DNA of 64,000 bases from NCBI GenBank assembly GCA_013112715.1, contig JABFGB010000001.1, positions 186,001 through 250,000 of the forward strand. The letters run 5' to 3'. The translations under genes were made by a program, and so were the position numbers. The notes below the pieces were generated by a model. The model was given only the letters and a program-made list of their open reading frames with translations, was not told the origin of the DNA and ran no database searches. Shown here one piece after another: positions 33,740 through 42,926 of this stretch. How positions within the stretch are numbered: position 1 is the stretch's first letter; each line of letters starts with the position of its first letter. The stretch is from Chloroflexota bacterium. GTDB lineage: Bacteria > Chloroflexota > Anaerolineae > Aggregatilineales > J027.

Positions 33740-35266
33740 GTGACAGAGCTTGCAGTGGCCCCTGTGCCAACATCACCAGAAATCACTGCGCCTGAAACAA
33801 CAGAACAAGCGGCTGTTGCAGAGTATTCGCAAAGCCAATTTGTTGAGGAGGTTCGCACCGAGCGTTTATCACTACTCTGGAAAGCGACGCTGGCTTTTGC
33901 TTTCGCAGTTATTTGGATTGTCGTCGTTATCACCCAAGAGGTTGGCGAATCAGCGGCCAGTATTTTCATCGCCATCGCCACTATTTTGGTCAGCAGCGGC
34001 CTTACCTCGCAGTTTCTCAAAAAAGGGCGATATGAGTGGGCCACCTATAGCTACGTTATCGGCCTCATTTTCACAGTCGCCGTCTTGATGGTGTTTGATA
34101 ATGAAGACACCCAAACGCTTGTGCCTTTCTTGGGTATCCTCGTCATTTTCATCGCGGGGACACTCATGTCAGCCCAAGCACTGTTCGCTATGCTCGCGCT
34201 AAGTTTTGCCGCGATCATAGGCATCCCCTACCTCGGAACTGGCGATTTTGTGATGAACAACGGGGTAGTATTTGCCCTCATTCTCATGACGTTGACCGCC
34301 GCGATTTCGGCCCAAACCAGTGGTGAATTATATGGCATTGCTGAATGGGCACTTGGCAGTTACCGCAAAGAACGCGAAACCGCCGTGAAATTGCATGAAA
34401 GCCGATTAGCGGTTGAAAAGAGCCTTTTAAAACAGCAAAGTCTTACTATGCAACTTCGCCATTTAAATGCCGATTTGGATCGAGCACGTGAAGCTGCGGA
34501 AATCGCCAAGCAGTTTCGGGGTCAGTTCCTTGCCAATATGAGCCATGAATTGCGAACTCCTCTCAACGCAATTATCGGTTTTAGCGATACCATGCTCAAC
34601 TTCCCGTTGATGTATGAAGGGGTAGAACTCCCCCCTGAATATCGCAAAGATATGAATCAAATTTACACCAGCGGCAAACACCTCTTGAGCATTATCAATG
34701 ACATTCTCGACCTCAGTAAAATTGACGCCGGACGGTTGGAAGTCGAAATTCAACCTGTCGAATTGGAGCCAATCTTCAAAGGCGTGCTTTCAACTGCGGT
34801 TGGATTGGTTGGCGGCAAGCCTGTCAAATTGCTGCGAAGCACCCCCGACCCACTACCGATGGTTGTGGCCGACCCTATTCGTTTCCGTCAAGTTTTGTTA
34901 AATTTATATAGTAATGCGGCCAAATTCACCGACGAAGGTTCGATAACCCTTTCGCTCGAAGCTGAACCTAATCGCGTAATTGTCGCCGTCACAGATACGG
35001 GTGCCGGTATCGCCAAACATCAACAAGACTTGATCTTTGAGGCTTTCCAACAAGGGGAAAGTGGCCGTAAGCAACAGCGACAGGGTGCCGGACTTGGTTT
35101 GGCAATTTCACGCCAGCTTTTGAACTTGATGGATGGAGCCATTTGGGTAGAGAGTGAGTTAGGCAAAGGCTCAACCTTCTATGTCGCTCTCCCCCGCTAT
35201 TTCGCACCCGGCTCAGACGCGGAGTGGGTCGAAGTTGAGACTGCTCCCGCCCAAGCAGCACAATAA
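33740..35266 (+). CDS. Membrane-bound sensor histidine kinase
   Basis: 508 aa. GTG at 33740 follows AGGAGG (33729-33734). Six hydrophobic segments span residues ~46-68, 71-92, 100-120, 127-145, 147-165 and 172-192, with very short loops, so the sensor is likely in the membrane itself. A coiled coil leads to HisKA with His269 in FLANMSHELRTPLNAIIGFSD. HATPase_c shows NLYSNAAKF (N-box), VTDTGAGI (G1), IFEAFQQGESG (F) and GAGLGLAIS (G2). It is followed by two receiver genes at 12 bases and by overlap, forming a likely operon. Confidence 0.93.
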   Translation: MTELAVAPVPTSPEITAPETTEQAAVAEYSQSQFVEEVRTERLSLLWKATLAFAFAVIWIVVVITQEVGESAASIFIAIATILVSSGLTSQFLKKGRYEWATYSYVIGLIFTVAVLMVFDNEDTQTLVPFLGILVIFIAGTLMSAQALFAMLALSFAAIIGIPYLGTGDFVMNNGVVFALILMTLTAAISAQTSGELYGIAEWALGSYRKERETAVKLHESRLAVEKSLLKQQSLTMQLRHLNADLDRAREAAEIAKQFRGQFLANMSHELRTPLNAIIGFSDTMLNFPLMYEGVELPPEYRKDMNQIYTSGKHLLSIINDILDLSKIDAGRLEVEIQPVELEPIFKGVLSTAVGLVGGKPVKLLRSTPDPLPMVVADPIRFRQVLLNLYSNAAKFTDEGSITLSLEAEPNRVIVAVTDTGAGIAKHQQDLIFEAFQQGESGRKQQRQGAGLGLAISRQLLNLMDGAIWVESELGKGSTFYVALPRYFAPGSDAEWVEVETAPAQAAQ

Positions 35267-35278
35267 AGGTAAGACATT

Positions 35279-36085
35279 ATGCGGATTATGTACGTCGAAG
35301 ACAACGCGGTAAATCTTGAACTGGTGCGCCGCATCGCCCGTCTCGGTGGGCATGACGTTGTTTCGTTCAGCAACGGTAAAGATGCTCTGGATGCGCTACA
35401 AACCGATACCGCGCATTTGATCCTCATGGATATTCAACTTGAAGGCGAAATGGACGGCATTGAAGTTGTGAAGCGGATGCGAGCCAGAGGCGATCAACGT
35501 CCCGTGATTGCCATTACCGCCTATGCCATGCGCGGCGACGAGGAACGTATCTTGGGAGCGGGTTGTAACGATTATTTGCCCAAGCCTCTGCCCATTAGCC
35601 AATTCATCACGTTGTTGGCAAAATATGATCCTTCCAACATGCAGCCTCAAGCCAAACCCGAACCTGCTGTCGCTGCTGCCCAAAAACCGGTCACATCTCA
35701 ACTGACCCTGCCCAAAACTCACCCGGCTGTGGCAGCCAGCACCGTAACACCCGCTGCGTCAGCGGTTCCAGTCGCTCCGGCAGTGCCAGCAGCTACACCT
35801 ACACCGCCGACTCCAGCACCAACACCACCACTGGCACCAACAACCTCGACCACACTGGTTGCCGCTGCACCTGTCACACCATCCGTTCCAGTGACACAGA
35901 CTCCGACTGCACCCGCTGCCCCACCGACAGGGGGAACGCCTGCTGCACCCAACGGAGACCCTACCACATCATCGGCGACGGAATCTGTCGTTGAGACAGT
36001 CGTTCAAGTTGCCCCTGTACCGCCGAACACCCAACCCGTTGCTTCGGCCCCAAAGATGGAGCACAGCGATGACAAACCCGGATGA
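35279..36085 (+). CDS. Response regulator with Pro/Ala/Thr-rich tail
   Basis: 268 aa. Residues 1-118 are a receiver resembling those linked to hybrid kinases: YVEDNAVN, Asp51 in LILMDIQLEGEMDG, AITAYAM and DYLPKPLP. From ~125 to the end the chain is disordered, alternating Pro, Ala, Thr and Val (VPVAPAVPAATPTPPTPAPTP), with no output domain. The tail may be a flexible linker or surface-like region. It begins 12 bases after the kinase stop codon, so it is its probable partner. Its 3' end overlaps the next receiver gene by 17 bases. Confidence 0.88.
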   Translation: MRIMYVEDNAVNLELVRRIARLGGHDVVSFSNGKDALDALQTDTAHLILMDIQLEGEMDGIEVVKRMRARGDQRPVIAITAYAMRGDEERILGAGCNDYLPKPLPISQFITLLAKYDPSNMQPQAKPEPAVAAAQKPVTSQLTLPKTHPAVAASTVTPAASAVPVAPAVPAATPTPPTPAPTPPLAPTTSTTLVAAAPVTPSVPVTQTPTAPAAPPTGGTPAAPNGDPTTSSATESVVETVVQVAPVPPNTQPVASAPKMEHSDDKPG

Positions 36086-36656
36086 GACCAATAGTTCCTC
36101 TGCCCCCAAAGCAGAGGAAACTTCTCCACCCGTTGCAAAGGCTGAAGCCGAAACCCCAGCGACCACTCAGCCTAAGCCAGCTACGCCCCCGCGTATTTGC
36201 GCCCTTGTGATTGACGATGAACACGCCAACCGGGATTTTTTGATGCGACTCTTGCAGCAAGCCAAATTTGAAGTTCAAGGCGCGGGTCTCGGCTCAAAAG
36301 CCTTAGAAATAGTAGGGCAACTGGGGGATAACATCAAGTTGATTATGTTGGATCATCAACTGCCCGATCAATCGGGGATGGAACTATTGGCAGCCCTACG
36401 CCCTTTGTTGCCCGAAGCGCGGATTGTGATGGCGACCATGCACGACGAGCCGGGCATGATGCACAAAGCCTTTGGTGGTGGATGTAATGCCTTTTTGGTT
36501 AAACCACACGGATTTATGGAATTATTTAAGTTGGTTCAAGGGATAACCACTGACCCGACGTGTTTGCAGAAATTAGATGGCTTAATTTTTGATATTCATG
36601 GCCCCCGCCGTTATCGTGCGCCCAGCGTTACCCCCACGCCTAATCCGAACCCTTGA
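36069..36656 (+). CDS. Response regulator with disordered N-terminus
   Basis: 195 aa. The ATG at 36069 lies within the last 17 bases of the preceding gene; a frame starting at 35991 would add 26 codons of unlikely sequence. Residues 1-40 are Pro/Ala/Glu-rich. Residues 42-160 are a receiver (ALVIDDEHANRDFLMRLL, Asp95 in LIMLDHQLPDQSG, VKPHG). The C-terminus is short (RYRAPSVTPTPNPNP) with no DNA-binding domain. It completes the kinase and two-receiver operon and converges on the STAS-like gene at a 3-base gap. Confidence 0.87.
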   Translation: MTNPDETNSSSAPKAEETSPPVAKAEAETPATTQPKPATPPRICALVIDDEHANRDFLMRLLQQAKFEVQGAGLGSKALEIVGQLGDNIKLIMLDHQLPDQSGMELLAALRPLLPEARIVMATMHDEPGMMHKAFGGGCNAFLVKPHGFMELFKLVQGITTDPTCLQKLDGLIFDIHGPRRYRAPSVTPTPNPNP

Positions 36657-36659
36657 GGA

Positions 36660-37085
36660 TTATCGCTCGGCTACGCGCTTGCCCCGCCGCAGATTTTGGA
36701 GAAATGTTACGGCTTCGGCGGAATTCTGAAAAAATTTGACCTGTTCACTATGCTCGGTAATGACTAACAGCACTTCCAATCGCTGTTGCCCCTGCACACC
36801 TCCCAAAACCCCCACGCCCCCAATACGCGGATGGTACAATGAGACGGCCAATTCGCGTAAGATATTGGGTGTTACCGGGCCAAGATTACTCGCATCCAGC
36901 AATACATAGCAGGTATCCTCTTGGTGATCGAAAAAATCCGTCAGCCAGCCGACTAGCGCCATGCCTGCTCGTTCACCAAGTGGGCCTTCAAGCGACACCC
37001 TTAATAACCAATCGAGCTGGTGAGAAATGGTATACTGACCATCGGTGAAGCTACGTTTCATCAAGCCGGTGGAATTGGTCGCCAA
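36660..37085 (-). CDS. STAS-like / SpoIIAA-like small protein
   Basis: 141 aa. TTG at 37085 is preceded by AGGAG at suitable spacing; the next Met (37061) lacks a Shine-Dalgarno. The fold pattern is a SpoIIAA/STAS-like domain: LLRVSLEGPLGERAGMALVGWLTDFFDHQ, then CYVLLDASNLGPVTPNILRELAVSLYH, then QQRLEVLLVITEHSEQVKFFQNSAEAVTFLQ. A clear phospho-acceptor Ser in the usual DxSG motif is absent, but LLDASNLG is in the same place. It may be an anti-sigma-factor-like antagonist or a regulator of the adjacent two-component proteins. It is convergent to them and not obviously co-transcribed. Confidence 0.7.
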   Translation of the reverse strand: MATNSTGLMKRSFTDGQYTISHQLDWLLRVSLEGPLGERAGMALVGWLTDFFDHQEDTCYVLLDASNLGPVTPNILRELAVSLYHPRIGGVGVLGGVQGQQRLEVLLVITEHSEQVKFFQNSAEAVTFLQNLRRGKRVAER

Positions 37086-37245
37086 TGTCCTTAACTCCTA
37101 CGTTCAAGGATAGCTACGTTAATTTTTTTATTATCACACAATTCAAGTTCGTTTGAATTTTTTTACATGAATTTTTCAGAATTCATAAATTCTTGCAGGT
37201 TCGACCATGCTTAATTTCTTATTTCTCAATCTTTGCGAGTGAGCT

Positions 37246-38352
37246 ATGTACACGACAACCCTTCAACTGGATCAGGCAACATGGGATGCGTTTGTGGCGT
37301 CCCACCCTCGTGCCCATTTTTTGCAACTCAGCACGTGGGGAGTCTTTAAATCCGGTTTCGGCTGGACAGCCCAACAAGTGGGACTGTTAGATAAAGATAA
37401 CGGCAAATTGATTGCTGGCGCACAAATCTTATACCGTCGCCTGCCCTTCCGTTTGGGCAGCATGGCCTATATCCCATTTGGGCCATTGGTAAATTGGGAG
37501 GACATTAGTCAGGTCAAAGCCCTTCTAAAACTCATTGACCGCGCTGCCCGCCAGCATCGTGCCGTGTTTTGCAAAATTGAACCCGGTTATGAAGTACCAC
37601 CAGAATTATTAAAAAAGTTACGCCACCGCCCTAGTCCGCAAACTGTACAACCCCCGCGCACCGTTGTGCTTGATATTGGTGGACGTGATGAAAAGGGCGA
37701 GGTCATGACCAGCGAAAAAATTCTAGCGCGAATGAATCAAGGCACCCGACGCAATATCCGCAAAAGCGAGAAGTTTCAAATCAATGTGCGGGAAGGCAGT
37801 CGCGCCGATGTAGACAGTTTCAATCACCTGATCCAAACGACCTCCGAGCGCCACAAATTCGGGGTACATGTGCCGGAATATTATGAGCAGGTCTATGAAC
37901 TGCTGATTGAGCAGAAAACCACCCCCTCCCCTATCAAAGCGGCCCTACTGATGGCAAGTTATCCCGACGAAACCACAGGTCAAACCAAAGACCTTGCTGG
38001 AATTTTTGTCTTTGCACTGGGCAAGCGCAGTTGGTACCCCTATGGCGCAAGCAGCAATGAAGAACGACAGCGCATGGCTCCCTATGCGGTACAGTGGGCG
38101 GCGATTGAATGGGCCAGAAAACAAGGCGCGACCACGTATGATTTATATGGCATCCCCGACGAAAATGAGGCTTACTTGGAACGGCATTTTGAAGAACGTG
38201 AGGACGGCCTATGGGGGGTCTATCGTTTTAAGCGGGGTTGGGGTGGGCGCGTGGTCCGTACCGTCGGCGCGTGGGATCGGGTGTATAATCCGCTGTTGTA
38301 TTGGGGGTATCGTACCTACCTTTATTTTCGGCAGCAAAATACAACCGATTAG
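37246..38352 (+). CDS. FemA/FemB-family peptidoglycan bridge aminoacyltransferase
   Basis: 368 aa; ATG at 37246 after GCGAGTGAG. Two GNAT-like halves typical of FemABX are seen: an N-terminal HPRAHFLQLSTWGVFKSGFGW and FGPLVNWED, and a C-terminal SSNEERQRMAPYAVQWAAIEWARKQGATTYDLYGIPD containing the conserved W-x-x-I-x-W and YDLYGIP segments. It uses aminoacyl-tRNA to add residues to lipid-linked murein precursors in related bacteria. Its presence supports a cell wall with peptide cross-bridges. It is the first gene of a probable operon of four genes (gaps 25, 21 and 5 bases). Confidence 0.93.
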   Translation: MYTTTLQLDQATWDAFVASHPRAHFLQLSTWGVFKSGFGWTAQQVGLLDKDNGKLIAGAQILYRRLPFRLGSMAYIPFGPLVNWEDISQVKALLKLIDRAARQHRAVFCKIEPGYEVPPELLKKLRHRPSPQTVQPPRTVVLDIGGRDEKGEVMTSEKILARMNQGTRRNIRKSEKFQINVREGSRADVDSFNHLIQTTSERHKFGVHVPEYYEQVYELLIEQKTTPSPIKAALLMASYPDETTGQTKDLAGIFVFALGKRSWYPYGASSNEERQRMAPYAVQWAAIEWARKQGATTYDLYGIPDENEAYLERHFEEREDGLWGVYRFKRGWGGRVVRTVGAWDRVYNPLLYWGYRTYLYFRQQNTTD

Positions 38353-38377
38353 TTTACTTACAAATTGAGGAGCAAAT

Positions 38378-39712
38378 ATGCCGCCAAAAGTAGGCACTAA
38401 ATGGAAAGAGTTTTTGCATTTTCTTGACTACCGGGTTTTGCCAATTGCAGCCATAATTCTCCTAGTTGCTTTTGCCTATTTTGTAGCTGTCAGTGTGGGT
38501 CGTGCTGTTGAAATTACGAAATGTCCCGATAATGAAGATTGCCGTACCAATGAGGCTGGTCTTGTCCTAAGTTTTATTGAAGGTGTCTCGGTCATTATTG
38601 GGCTAGGAATTGCACTCGCAACAGCCTATGGCATCCGAAAAATCGCCAATACGCAGGAGGAATTTGAAACCTTAAGAGCCAAAGTGGAGGCGGTCACAAA
38701 AAATCAAGATTCTTGGGAAGAAACAGTCCGGCGAAGTTATGCCCAAAATCAGCGATCCTATGAAGAATCACTGGTCGCCGTCAAAACGGATACAGCGCAA
38801 CAAGTAGCTCAATTAGTCCAGATTATCCAACTCATGCAGCAAGCCACCTATGAAATGCTGCTTAGAAATTATGGTCAAGTCTATTATTTTGTGAACAAAG
38901 TTTTGGAATTAGACGCCAACAATCGTTATGCGCTGTATTTGGCTGGGTGGGTGGAAATTCACTATATTAACAACGAGCTAGATAATGCGATCAAACATTT
39001 AGAAGAATTGGTGAAACTAGACCCAGAATGGCACTCGGCGCGGGCAGGCTTGGGTGTGGCGTTACGCCGCAAGGCCAAAGACTTACAGCGACAGAAAGAC
39101 GGTAATCTCACCGCTAGGATCAACACCTACTACGATCAAGCCGAACGCCACCTACGCCGCGCCCTTGTAGCCGATGACCGCCTGACCGACCCCAATCAAG
39201 AATCTTATTGGGGACCATTAGGTGGCTTATATCGAGACACAAAACGTTTCGATAAAGCCATTGATGCTTATGAGCAAGGCTACAGTATAACCCCCAAATC
39301 GTCATACCCTGTCGGCAATTTAGCTACCCTTTATTTATGGAAAGCCAAGCAACAGGGTGAAACTCATGACTGGGAAAGTGGGGCGTTAAACCAAGCAAGG
39401 CAAGCATTTGAAAAGACCCTTGCATTTGCAAACGCCGAGTTGCTCAGGTCACCGGGGGATTATTTTAACTTGATGGATATTGCAATGGCTGAAACTGCCC
39501 TTGCCAAAGACACTGCGGCAGAGAGTTTGCGAGTCGTCTTGCAATTGGACAACCCTACCAATTTGCTGCGTGTGTCCCTAGACGGCTGGAAATTTCTAAG
39601 TGAACATTATCCCGATAAGAGTGACCGTGACCGAAATGTTCATCAGCAAATCCAAGCCGCGATTGACGAATTAAATGCGCGAATTGGCAACGTGGACGAA
39701 TCGCCCACCTAA
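38378..39712 (+). CDS. Membrane-anchored TPR protein
   Basis: 444 aa; ATG after GAGGAGC. Two membrane helices (residues ~19-40 and ~66-87) flank a short external loop with two Cys (KCPDNEDC). A coiled coil (LRAKVEAVTKNQ) leads to TPR-like helices: YGQVYYFVNKVLELDANNRYALYLAGWVEIHY, LDNAIKHLEELVKLDPEWHSARAGLGVALRRK and RFDKAIDAYEQGYSITPKSSYPVGNLATLYL. It would display a cytoplasmic protein-binding scaffold at the membrane. It lies between FemAB and a kinase-like gene, so may bring them together. The partner proteins are unknown. Confidence 0.82.
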   Translation: MPPKVGTKWKEFLHFLDYRVLPIAAIILLVAFAYFVAVSVGRAVEITKCPDNEDCRTNEAGLVLSFIEGVSVIIGLGIALATAYGIRKIANTQEEFETLRAKVEAVTKNQDSWEETVRRSYAQNQRSYEESLVAVKTDTAQQVAQLVQIIQLMQQATYEMLLRNYGQVYYFVNKVLELDANNRYALYLAGWVEIHYINNELDNAIKHLEELVKLDPEWHSARAGLGVALRRKAKDLQRQKDGNLTARINTYYDQAERHLRRALVADDRLTDPNQESYWGPLGGLYRDTKRFDKAIDAYEQGYSITPKSSYPVGNLATLYLWKAKQQGETHDWESGALNQARQAFEKTLAFANAELLRSPGDYFNLMDIAMAETALAKDTAAESLRVVLQLDNPTNLLRVSLDGWKFLSEHYPDKSDRDRNVHQQIQAAIDELNARIGNVDESPT

Positions 39713-39733
39713 TATTTTCAGGGAGAATCTTAA

Positions 39734-40594
39734 ATGTCCGATTCAACACCTCCATTCCTGTTTGGCAATTACACGCTTGGGCCAGCCATGGGCGACGGTG
39801 ACATGGGAACCGTTCATAAGGCTCAGAATGTGCAGACTCAAGAAGTTGTAGCCCTTAAGGTTTTGGACAAGGTAGACACCAGCCGTGAAGGATTGCGCGG
39901 CGCGGCAGTCGAATTAATTGAATTTGCCGCCAGTCTGTCCCATCCCCAATTACACCCCATCTCCCAAGCCGTTGAATCGGAAGATGGTCGGCTGGGCATT
40001 GTAATGCCAATGGCGACAGCCCGTTCCGTGAATCGTTATTTAGTGGAAGGCAAAACTATCCCCCGTGCATCGGCTGTTAAGGTCATCACCCAAATCGCCT
40101 CGGCTCTGCATTTTTTACATGAACAAGAAGTGGCACATGGCAGTGTAAAACCGACTAATGTGTTGTTGGATGCACAGGGCAACGCCACCCTGTCCGATTT
40201 GCCCATGACCCATTTGCGTGAATTAGGGTTGATCCCCAAAGCGCCCAGTTTGATGCAACAGTTTTATATGGCGCCCGAAGTGGTATATCATGCCTCGCCG
40301 GAACCCCAACACGACGTTTTTTCATTAGGGGTGCTGGCCTATCATTTGTTCACAGGGCGCATCCCATTTGATGATCCCGAACCCCTAGCCCGTAAAAAGA
40401 TTTCACCAGAGGGTCTGCCGCCAATTCTTGTACCTGTGTTTTTGCGTGCCATGACCCCGCGCACCCGTCTGCGCTATCCAAGCATCGCAGCCTTTATGCA
40501 AGATTTTCAAGGTGCGGGCAATGGCCGAATTGACCCTGAAACCGAACGTCTATTTCGCCTTTCCGATGAACCCGAATCACCAGACGAGCCATAA
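39734..40594 (+). CDS. Pseudokinase (Ser/Thr kinase-like)
   Basis: 286 aa; ATG at 39734 after GGGAGAATC. The fold is that of a Hanks-type kinase: Gly loop GDGDMGTV, VVALKVLDK with Lys42, HxxHPQL, SALHFLHEQEVAHGSVKPTNVLL, LSDLP, MAPEV and DVFSLGVLAYHLFTG. The HRD motif is HGS (135-137): the catalytic Asp is Ser137. The DFG motif is DLP (155-157): the metal-binding Asp remains but FG is lost. Lys42 and the APE motif stay. It is therefore likely a pseudokinase or a nucleotide sensor, without a transmembrane or PASTA domain. It is coupled to ppx 5 bases downstream. Confidence 0.88.
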   Translation: MSDSTPPFLFGNYTLGPAMGDGDMGTVHKAQNVQTQEVVALKVLDKVDTSREGLRGAAVELIEFAASLSHPQLHPISQAVESEDGRLGIVMPMATARSVNRYLVEGKTIPRASAVKVITQIASALHFLHEQEVAHGSVKPTNVLLDAQGNATLSDLPMTHLRELGLIPKAPSLMQQFYMAPEVVYHASPEPQHDVFSLGVLAYHLFTGRIPFDDPEPLARKKISPEGLPPILVPVFLRAMTPRTRLRYPSIAAFMQDFQGAGNGRIDPETERLFRLSDEPESPDEP

Positions 40595-40599
40595 TTAGA

Positions 40600-42168
40600 A
40601 TGCTGAGAAAACTTCAAAGCCTCGAAACAATTGACCTTACCTATTCCCGTCCCAAGCGTATGGCGGTGATTGATGTTGGCTCCAACAGTTTCCGCTTAAT
40701 TGTCATGGATTACGTACCGGGCACATGTTTTCAATTGAGCGATGAAATCCGCGAGGTGGTACGTTTGGGGTCAGGCCTCTCTGAAACCAAAGTGCTGCGG
40801 GCAACACAGGTTGAACTCGCGGTCAACACCATGAAAATGTATGCCGCATTTTGCAAGGCTGCGCGTATTGACGATGTACGGGTTTGTGCCACCGAAGCCG
40901 TCCGCCTTGCTAACAATCACAATGCTTTTTTGAACCGCGTCCGCAACGAAACAGGCCTCGAAGTTCGCATCCTGTCCGGTGAGGAAGAAGCCTATTATGG
41001 CTATCTGGCGGCGGTTAATAGCACCACCCTAACCGATGGTTTTGCGATGGATTTGGGTGGGGGCAGTCTCGAAATCACCCATATTCAAAATCGCCAAATG
41101 CGTGAATCGGTCAGTCTGCCGCTGGGGGCGATTCGAGCAACGGAAGATTATTTGACAGGCGACCCGATTGACCCCAAATCCGCCGAAAAGTTGGATAAAG
41201 CGGTGCGAAAAACGGTAGCTGAATTGGGATGGTTTCGTGCCGCGGCGGGCAACACACTGATTGGGCAAGGGGGCACACTGCGCAATCTGGCCCATATTGA
41301 CCAGCAGACTCAAAATTACCCGCTGGACGAACTGCACGGCTATCACCTTTCTACGAAGGGCCTCAAACAAATCTTCGACCAACTGCTCCCCTTAACTGTG
41401 CAGCAAAAACGGCGCATCCCCGGCATGAAAGATGATCGGGCCGACATCACGACGGCTGGTTGTATTGTGATTCGCGCCGCTGTTGAAGCCGCTGGGTTTG
41501 ACAGTGTGACTATTTGCCATCAAGGGATGCGCGAAGGGGTGTTTTATGAGCATTTTTTGCACGACACACCCAATCATTTATTTGAAGATGTGCGCCGCGC
41601 TTCTATCTATAACCTTGCCAATCTGTATCATTTTCAACAGCCCCACGCCGAACATGTGGCGAAACTCGCACTGCAAATTTTTGACCAGATTCCACCCGAT
41701 ATTTTGGTCTGCACCCCGGCTGACCGAGAACTCTTGTGGGCAGCCTGCATTTTGCACGATATTGGCGTGACGGTGGATTACAACGACCATCACAAACACA
41801 GCTTCTATTTGGTGCTGAACGCGGGCCTGCCCGGATTTAACCACCGTGAATTGGTGCTGATTGCCCTGATGACCCGTTTCCATCGCAAAGGGCCTGTTAC
41901 CATCAACGGGTATGGGGCACTGTTAGAAAAGGATGATGACCAAAAATTGCTGCAAATGACGGCCTGCTTGCGTTTAGCCGAACAACTAGACCGCAGCCGC
42001 GATGGGGTGGTTCATGAAGTGCGCGTCCACATCGGTGAGCGGTTTGCTCAACTGGAATTATTAGTAGGCGGGGATGGTGTTGTGGCGGAATGGAGCGTGC
42101 TGCGCCATGCCGATTTTTTTACCAAAGCCTTCGATAAAGCATTGGAAATCGTGACTACCCCGGTTTAA
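40600..42168 (+). CDS. ppx: Ppx/GppA phosphatase with C-terminal HD-like domain
   Basis: 522 aa. MAVIDVGSNSFRLIVMDYVPG (residues 21 on), EIREVVRLGSGL, ATEAVRLANN, GEEEAYYGYLAAV, AMDLGGGSLEI and LPLGAIR are the exopolyphosphatase/pppGpp phosphatase signatures. Residues ~330-522 form an HD-like region with WAACILHDIGVTVDYNDHHKHSFYL and TRFHRKG. This matches long-form Ppx. It hydrolyses polyphosphate or pppGpp. It is the last gene of the FemAB-TPR-pseudokinase operon. The stop codon TAA overlaps that of the convergent gene (shared TTAA at 42165-42168). Confidence 0.93.
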   Translation: MLRKLQSLETIDLTYSRPKRMAVIDVGSNSFRLIVMDYVPGTCFQLSDEIREVVRLGSGLSETKVLRATQVELAVNTMKMYAAFCKAARIDDVRVCATEAVRLANNHNAFLNRVRNETGLEVRILSGEEEAYYGYLAAVNSTTLTDGFAMDLGGGSLEITHIQNRQMRESVSLPLGAIRATEDYLTGDPIDPKSAEKLDKAVRKTVAELGWFRAAAGNTLIGQGGTLRNLAHIDQQTQNYPLDELHGYHLSTKGLKQIFDQLLPLTVQQKRRIPGMKDDRADITTAGCIVIRAAVEAAGFDSVTICHQGMREGVFYEHFLHDTPNHLFEDVRRASIYNLANLYHFQQPHAEHVAKLALQIFDQIPPDILVCTPADRELLWAACILHDIGVTVDYNDHHKHSFYLVLNAGLPGFNHRELVLIALMTRFHRKGPVTINGYGALLEKDDDQKLLQMTACLRLAEQLDRSRDGVVHEVRVHIGERFAQLELLVGGDGVVAEWSVLRHADFFTKAFDKALEIVTTPV

Positions 42169-42827
42169 TCTTCGCGGGGCGGTACTTCACCAAATTGGGT
42201 TTGTTCGACCAGCGAATAGAATGAATGGGTCAATTGACTAGCGTCGGTTTCCCCCTCTGCCAATGCCTTATGATTGGCAACTTCAAAATCAGCATGGAGC
42301 CGTTCGATTAAGCCGACTTGAAAACTGGCGGGTTCAACCGAGAACAGTGCCAATAGGCTGGTATGCTGGCCGCGCACAAAACATAGCCATGCACCACTAT
42401 CGAGTTCGATACTGCGTACCGCCGCATTGAAAATTTCGGCTGTGGCGGAAGCATACACCTCCAACATAGGGGTCACCAATTCCGGCTCAACCGCAAAATC
42501 CCCAACCGTCTCAAGCGGCATTCCAGAGTGGTTGCTATAGACACTTAGACCGACTGGCATGGATTCAAAGCGACGGCGTATTTCAAGAGTGTCCTCACCA
42601 TCCGCAATAGCATCGCGCCAACCCGCCGGATCAGACTCGGCAATCATCTGGGCCACTAGCAGAATTTGGCGCTGATACCGATCATATAGCCGCAAAAATT
42701 GAGCACGATTGAGTTCGCCTGCCGCAAATTCTTGGGCAATGCGCGACATTTTTTTGTGGACATCGCCGATAAAATTCTGCCCGCGTCGAATTTCATCATT
42801 GCGGCGGTTTCTGTCATCGAGTGTCAT
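42165..42827 (-). CDS. Coiled-coil protein with roadblock-like C-terminus, unknown
   Basis: 220 aa. The N-terminal 75 residues are charged and helical (DDRNRRNDEIRRGQNF, then FAAGELNRAQFLRLYDRYQRQILL). From ~125 the pattern VGDFAVEPELVTPMLEVYASATAEIFNAAVRSIELDSGAWLCFVRGQ HTSLLALFSVEPA resembles a roadblock/LC7-like fold, of the kind seen also in the middle of the regulator at 2891-5089. I do not recognise a family. The start at 42827 is the first ATG. It is convergent with ppx. No signal peptide, so probably cytoplasmic and a GTPase or kinase adaptor if the fold is right. Confidence 0.62.
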   Translation of the reverse strand: MTLDDRNRRNDEIRRGQNFIGDVHKKMSRIAQEFAAGELNRAQFLRLYDRYQRQILLVAQMIAESDPAGWRDAIADGEDTLEIRRRFESMPVGLSVYSNHSGMPLETVGDFAVEPELVTPMLEVYASATAEIFNAAVRSIELDSGAWLCFVRGQHTSLLALFSVEPASFQVGLIERLHADFEVANHKALAEGETDASQLTHSFYSLVEQTQFGEVPPRED

Positions 42828-42870
42828 TCAATAGCATCCCAACCTAGAATTGTTTTGTGTGGATTATAAC

Positions 42871-42901
42871 AAAAACACTCCCACGAACGAGCATGGGAGT
42901 G
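42871..42901 (-). terminator. Terminator of mutS2
   Basis: CACTCCCA (42876-42883) pairs perfectly with TGGGAGTG (42894-42901). On the minus strand it is followed by TTTTTGTT. It lies 26 bases past the mutS2 stop codon. Confidence 0.85.
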
Positions 42902-42926
42902 CCTTTTCATCAAAATTTTGGAGAAC

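Noticed and set aside
36060-36660. Hybrid sensor kinase split by frameshift
   Set aside because: The kinase and receivers have their own starts and ribosome sites or coupling; no missing domain was seen.
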